Positions 5,583 through 8,169 of a stretch of DNA of 8,169 bases are shown piece by piece. The notes beneath the pieces were generated by a model. That model made no database searches. It was given only the letters and a program-made list of their open reading frames with translations, and had not been told where the DNA came from. Numbering within the stretch: the stretch's first letter is position 1; each line of letters begins with the position of its first letter. This DNA is from Massilia sp. GTDB lineage: Bacteria; Pseudomonadota; Gammaproteobacteria; Burkholderiales; Burkholderiaceae_D. The stretch covers positions 1 to 8,169 of the forward strand of contig DNCF01000276.1 in the NCBI GenBank assembly GCA_003484545.1, given 5' to 3'. The position numbers and the translations under genes were made by a program.

Positions 5583-7604
5583 TCAACGCAGGTTGACGGC
5601 GGCCAGCTTGCCGGACCGTGCAACGATGTACAGCACGCCGCGGTCGGAGATCGCCAGCTCGCCGCCCAGGGGATACGTCCATACCACCTGGTGCGTGGCG
5701 AGGTCGATCGCCACCGTCGTCGTCGCCGAGCTCGCGAACAACAGGTTCGAGCTGACGACCATCCGCATGAACGCCGCCTCGACCGTTCCATTGTTCAGCG
5801 CGGCCGATTTCCATTGCAACATGCCGTTCGTGCTTGCGCGTGCTTCGACCAGCGAGCCGCCCTCGGCCAGCGAATACACGACGCCCTTGGCCACGATGGG
5901 CTGGCCGATCGTGCTGCCATTGGTTTCCCAGGCCCGGGCGCGCGCCTGCAGGTCGAATCCGAGCAGGCGTCCGTTGTGGACGACAAAGCCCATCTTGTCG
6001 TCCAGCGCCAGCGTCGAGGTGGTCCATCCCATCCACTGGCCGCTCGGGTTCGCGATGGTGAAGGCGATGCCGCCGCTGGCGGTATCGACGGCGTACACCT
6101 GGCTGTTCATGTAGGCGTAGGCATAGCCGCCGTCGACCGCGGGCGTCCATCCGTCGTATTGCGGCAGGGTCGTGTTGCGCCATTCCACCAGGTTGGTCGC
6201 CGCATTGAACTTGACCATCCCACCGTAGGCGCCGCTGTTGGTGTACACCATGTCGCCGACCACAGTCGGCGCCATGTAGCGATCCCATTGCGAGGACAGG
6301 GCCGTCTTGCTGATCAGCTGCCCCGTCGCCTGGTCGAACACCCACAAGAAGCTGTCCTCGTGGCCGGTCGAGGTCACGAACACCTTGCCGTTGGCGGCGG
6401 CCGGCGGATTGACGTTGTAGAGCCGGCTCATGTGGTAGCGCCATGCCACCTCCCCGTCGGCCTCGTTGACGGCGATGAGCTCCCATTTGCTTTCGCTAAG
6501 ACCCGCGACGGTGAAGACCCGGCCCCGGTCGATCGCGACCGCCTGCCCGAATCCCGTGCCGGTTTCCGGACGGTTCCAGCGGCGCGTGAAGTTCGCCGGG
6601 TCGAAGCTTGCGGGAACATAACCGGTATGCGTGGCGTTGCCGTTGTAGGTGCTCCATGGCGCCACGCCCGGCAGCGCAGCCAGCGCGGTCAAGTTGATTC
6701 CCGACTTCACGGTGACCTTGGTCGGGACGCGCCAGGGCGAACCGCTGACCGGCAGACGGCACTCGCGCGGCTCGTCGTAGCAGGCGCGCACCTCGAGCGA
6801 GGCGCTGTGCTCGCCGGGCGTCAGCACGGACGAGGTGGTGAGCTTGGCGCGGTAAGTGGTGCTGCTGTCCTGGCTCATCACCGCCCCTTGGGCGAGGATA
6901 CCGGCGTTATCGACGACGGCGAGCTGCACCGGTTTCGAGGCGCCAGCCATTTGCGCGACGAGCTCGAACGACAGGGGCTCGCCCTGGTAAGTGACGAGGT
7001 CGAACGCGGCGGGCATCAGCGTCAGGCGCTCCTGAGCCTGGGCAAGGGGCGCGACATTGACCGTGACCGGGATGTACCACGGCGAACCCGGCAGCGGCTT
7101 GCTGCACACGGTGGGAACGTCCTCGCACAAGCGTACTTCCAGATTGGTGGTATGGCTGCCCGCTGCGAGCGCCGGCGCGGTGCGCAGGTCGGCCGCATAT
7201 TCGAACTGGGAAAGCGCGCTGATGGTCACGTCGGTCGTTACGACGCCCTTGCTGTCGATGATCGCCATGTTGAAGGGCTTCTCGAAGGTCCGGCTCGAAG
7301 TACCGATGACCCGGAAACCGGTGCTTTCGCCTTCGATGGCCGACAGCGTCACCGTAGCCGGTGTCAGCGCCAACCAGGTGCCGCCCGGGGTCACCGCAGG
7401 CGGCGCGCCCGGAACAGTGCCCGTGCCCGGCGTATCGCCCGTGCCTGGCGTACCGCCGGTACCCGGCGTGGTGCCGGGTCCCGTTCCTGGAGCCGTGCCA
7501 ACAGGACTGGGCACCGCTGGCGTATCGCCTCCCCCTCCACCGCCGCACCCTGCAAGCAGGGCCGCGCCCAGCACGGCCGCAGCCTTCAGTTTCGTGAACC
7601 GCAT
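5583..7604 (-). CDS. Lipoprotein with two Ig-like C-x6-C domains and a PQQ-like beta-propeller
   Basis: The product has 673 residues. The ATG at 7604 is preferred over an in-frame GTG at 7613 because AGGTGGAG sits directly before it. Residues 1-19 are a lipoprotein signal ending in the lipobox L-A-G-C20. Gly at +2 fits sorting to the outer membrane. Six glycines and a Pro/Gly/Thr linker (27-75) with three PGTGxx repeats follow. Residues about 77-184 and 193-299 are two copies of one beta-rich domain, each ending in LEVRxC-x6-C and GSPWxxP (C160/C167 and C275/C282, probably disulfides). Residues about 315-673 are a beta-propeller of PQQ-like or BamB-like blades (for example AIDRGRVFTV, ANGKVFVTS, VDTASG, VAKGVVYSL, IDLATHQVVW). 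The catalytic pattern of quinoprotein dehydrogenases is not evident, so a binding or scaffold role at the cell envelope is likelier than an enzyme. Exact function is unknown. It appears monocistronic, with its own promoter and terminator. Confidence 0.85.
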   Translation of the reverse strand: MRFTKLKAAAVLGAALLAGCGGGGGGDTPAVPSPVGTAPGTGPGTTPGTGGTPGTGDTPGTGTVPGAPPAVTPGGTWLALTPATVTLSAIEGESTGFRVIGTSSRTFEKPFNMAIIDSKGVVTTDVTISALSQFEYAADLRTAPALAAGSHTTNLEVRLCEDVPTVCSKPLPGSPWYIPVTVNVAPLAQAQERLTLMPAAFDLVTYQGEPLSFELVAQMAGASKPVQLAVVDNAGILAQGAVMSQDSSTTYRAKLTTSSVLTPGEHSASLEVRACYDEPRECRLPVSGSPWRVPTKVTVKSGINLTALAALPGVAPWSTYNGNATHTGYVPASFDPANFTRRWNRPETGTGFGQAVAIDRGRVFTVAGLSESKWELIAVNEADGEVAWRYHMSRLYNVNPPAAANGKVFVTSTGHEDSFLWVFDQATGQLISKTALSSQWDRYMAPTVVGDMVYTNSGAYGGMVKFNAATNLVEWRNTTLPQYDGWTPAVDGGYAYAYMNSQVYAVDTASGGIAFTIANPSGQWMGWTTSTLALDDKMGFVVHNGRLLGFDLQARARAWETNGSTIGQPIVAKGVVYSLAEGGSLVEARASTNGMLQWKSAALNNGTVEAAFMRMVVSSNLLFASSATTTVAIDLATHQVVWTYPLGGELAISDRGVLYIVARSGKLAAVNLR
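7420..7473 (-). repeat. Three 18-base imperfect repeats coding for the lipoprotein's PGTG linker
   Basis: On the plus strand the units are 7420-7437 (cccgtgcccggcgtatcg), 7438-7455 (cccgtgcctggcgtaccg) and 7456-7473 (ccggtacccggcgtggtg). They encode PGTGTV, PGTGDT and PGTGGT in the spacer between the lipid anchor and the first folded domain. A more diverged stretch continues towards 7491. Confidence 0.8.
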
Positions 7605-7607
7605 TCT

Positions 7608-7615
7608 CTCCACCT
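7608..7615 (-). promoter_or_regulatory. Ribosome binding site that decides the lipoprotein start
   Basis: On the minus strand AGGTGGAG is followed by AGA and then the ATG at 7604. The alternative GTG start at 7613 lies inside this site and has only AT-rich sequence before it, so it is unlikely to be used. Confidence 0.65.
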
Positions 7616-7644
7616 ATTATTCTGATAATAAAAAAGAAAATAGA

Positions 7645-7673
7645 ATTATAGAGAATGCAATTTGTTATCGGAA
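7645..7673 (-). promoter_or_regulatory. Promoter of the PQQ-propeller lipoprotein gene
   Basis: On the minus strand a perfect -10 hexamer TATAAT (7645-7650) is preceded at a 17-base spacing by TTCCGA (7668-7673), a partial -35 match. The surrounding 85 bases are strongly AT-rich, unlike the rest of the window. Transcription would start near 7638 and give a leader of about 35 bases before the ATG at 7604. Confidence 0.6.
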
Positions 7674-7684
7674 AGAAAATAAGC

Positions 7685-7731
7685 AAGCATGTGTTGGCGC
7701 GACAACATACCGGCGCGGGCCAGACATGCTT
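7685..7731 (-). terminator. Possible terminator or structured end of the DUF2905 transcript
   Basis: On the minus strand an 8-base inverted repeat (aagcatgt at 7724-7731 and acatgctt at 7685-7692) begins right after the DUF2905 stop codon and encloses 31 bases that can partly pair. A loose T-rich run (GCTTATTTTCTTTC) follows. The long spacer and interrupted T-run make it weaker than the other two terminators. Confidence 0.4.
7692..7707. promoter_or_regulatory. 16-base imperfect palindrome upstream of the lipoprotein promoter
   Basis: On the plus strand TGTTGGCGCGACAACA reads almost the same on the other strand (two mismatched positions around a CGCG centre). It lies about 20 bases upstream of the putative -35 box at 7668-7673, a position suited to an activator site. 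It may instead be only the inner part of the hairpin at 7685-7731. No regulator is identified. Confidence 0.3.
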
Positions 7732-7932
7732 TCAGCGCCGGAAGATCCAAAGAATCAGCGTGATGACGATCGAGACGACGATGCAGGTCACGATCGGGAA
7801 ATGGAAGCTGAAACCTTCGCGCACGACATGGATGTCGCCTGGCAGGCGGCCGAAGGGGAGGCGGCGCAGCCAGGGCCAGGCCAAGCCGGTCGCGAGGATG
7901 AGGGCGCCGAGGATGATGAGCAGGCGTTGCAT
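7732..7932 (-). CDS. DUF2905 family small inner-membrane protein
   Basis: This is a 66-residue protein of unknown function. Two hydrophobic helices are visible (about residues 3-20 and 46-63). They flank a short basic loop with LPFGRLPGDIHVVREGFSFHFPIVT, whose GRLPGDI...FxFPIxT pattern is the signature I associate with DUF2905. The ATG at 7932 gives the usual family length and a proper first helix. A longer reading from a TTG at 7989 would add 19 residues that do not look like protein. No clear ribosome site precedes the ATG, which is odd. The end WIFRR is positively charged. No functional partner is evident; the neighbouring lipoprotein has its own promoter. Confidence 0.8.
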   Translation of the reverse strand: MQRLLIILGALILATGLAWPWLRRLPFGRLPGDIHVVREGFSFHFPIVTCIVVSIVITLILWIFRR

Positions 7933-7951
7933 TCGATGATCGATGAGCCGT

Positions 7952-7978
7952 GCAGCCGCGCCGGGAAGACGCGGCTGC
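7952..7978. repeat. Perfect 9-base inverted repeat between DUF2905 and the gene at the right edge
   Basis: The arms gcagccgcg (7952-7960) and cgcggctgc (7970-7978) enclose nine bases. No T-run follows on either strand, so it is not a standard intrinsic terminator. It sits 25 bases after the TGA of the edge frame and 19 bases before the DUF2905 start in minus-strand order, and could be a transcript hairpin or a factor-dependent end. Confidence 0.6.
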
Positions 7979-8003
7979 GAAGTTGGCAATGGACGATGAT
8001 GGA

Positions 8004-8168
8004 TCAGGGGCTGCGCCCGCCGTCCGGCGAGGGATTGCCGCCGCTGGTGCCGGCGCCGGTGGGCGAGGTGTTGGCGCCGGACGAGGTGCCGGTGCCGGTG
8101 CGGGTATCGGCGCCTGACGCCGCCTCGCCGAGGCCGGTACCGCCGGCCGCGCCCCCTGCCGCCGGGCT
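8004..8168 (-). CDS. C-terminal tail of an unidentified Gly/Ser/Thr-rich protein (partial)
   Basis: On the minus strand a frame is open from the right edge to a TGA at 8004-8006, giving 54 residues of low complexity, with GTGTGTSSGANTSPTGAG and an end GGNPSPDGGRSP. Third codon positions are almost all G or C, as in the other genes, and the strand agrees with its neighbours. It would be a disordered tail and does not reveal the protein's function. A plus-strand frame from an ATG at 7996 (MMDQGLRPPSGEG, Pro/Val-rich) is also open to the edge and shares the same third positions. It cannot be excluded, but has no ribosome binding site. Confidence 0.45.
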   Translation of the reverse strand, partial: SPAAGGAAGGTGLGEAASGADTRTGTGTSSGANTSPTGAGTSGGNPSPDGGRSP

Positions 8169-8169
8169 G

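Noticed and set aside
5583..6660. The propeller protein as a PQQ-dependent alcohol or glucose dehydrogenase
   Set aside because: No dehydrogenase active-site pattern or vicinal disulfide is visible; only short propeller blades of the non-enzymatic PQQ-like/BamB type are present.
7420..7500. CRISPR-like repeats
   Set aside because: The units are contiguous, 18 bases long, have no spacers and encode an in-frame PGTG linker.
5691..7625. A 644-codon plus-strand open frame antisense to the lipoprotein
   Set aside because: The minus strand has a lipobox, duplicated domain and propeller; the plus frame shows only arginine-rich nonsense.

Overview
The window is high-GC DNA, apart from one AT-rich intergenic patch near 7605-7690, with strong G/C preference at third codon positions. 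The gene content is an alpha-2-macroglobulin-type protein, a Caulobacter/Xanthomonas-type TonB-dependent receptor, a GH20 hexosaminidase, a PQQ-propeller lipoprotein and a DUF2905 protein. This suggests a Gram-negative proteobacterium, most plausibly a beta-proteobacterium of the Massilia/Duganella (Oxalobacteraceae) kind. That placement is inference from composition and family recognition, not from a search.

Layout from left to right. (1) Bases 2 to about 957, plus strand: the thioester-domain part of a bacterial alpha-2-macroglobulin, with its 5' end outside the window. (2) At about 957-964 this gene stops abruptly and runs head-on into a minus-strand GH20 beta-N-acetylhexosaminidase (start 2586), which is also cut off in its catalytic domain, about 50 residues after its D-E catalytic pair. 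Both genes therefore lack their C-terminal parts at the same point. This is an inversion/deletion breakpoint or an assembly/cloning chimera. (3) Bases 2667-5348, minus: a complete 893-residue TonB-dependent outer-membrane receptor, separated from the GH20 gene by 80 bases that contain an intrinsic terminator. (4) Bases 5349-5582: 234 bases with the receptor's upstream region and the terminator of the next gene. (5) Bases 5583-7604, minus: a 673-residue lipoprotein with a Pro-Gly-Thr linker, two tandem copies of an Ig-like domain with a C-x6-C motif, and a C-terminal PQQ-like beta-propeller. (6) Bases 7605-7731: an AT-rich promoter and nested inverted repeats. (7) Bases 7732-7932, minus: a 66-residue two-helix DUF2905 membrane protein. 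(8) Bases 8004 to the right edge: a low-complexity open frame, probably the Gly/Ser/Thr-rich tail of another minus-strand gene.

The receptor and the hexosaminidase look like a small locus for N-acetylglucosamine-containing glycans (chitin oligosaccharides or similar): the receptor would bring oligosaccharides across the outer membrane and the GH20 enzyme would release GlcNAc. The terminator between them suggests that the enzyme is made at a lower level than the receptor. The lipoprotein and DUF2905 genes each seem to be separate units. No RNA gene, CRISPR array, insertion sequence or phage gene was seen. The least ordinary features are the double-truncation junction near 960 and the duplicated cysteine-paired domain of the lipoprotein.
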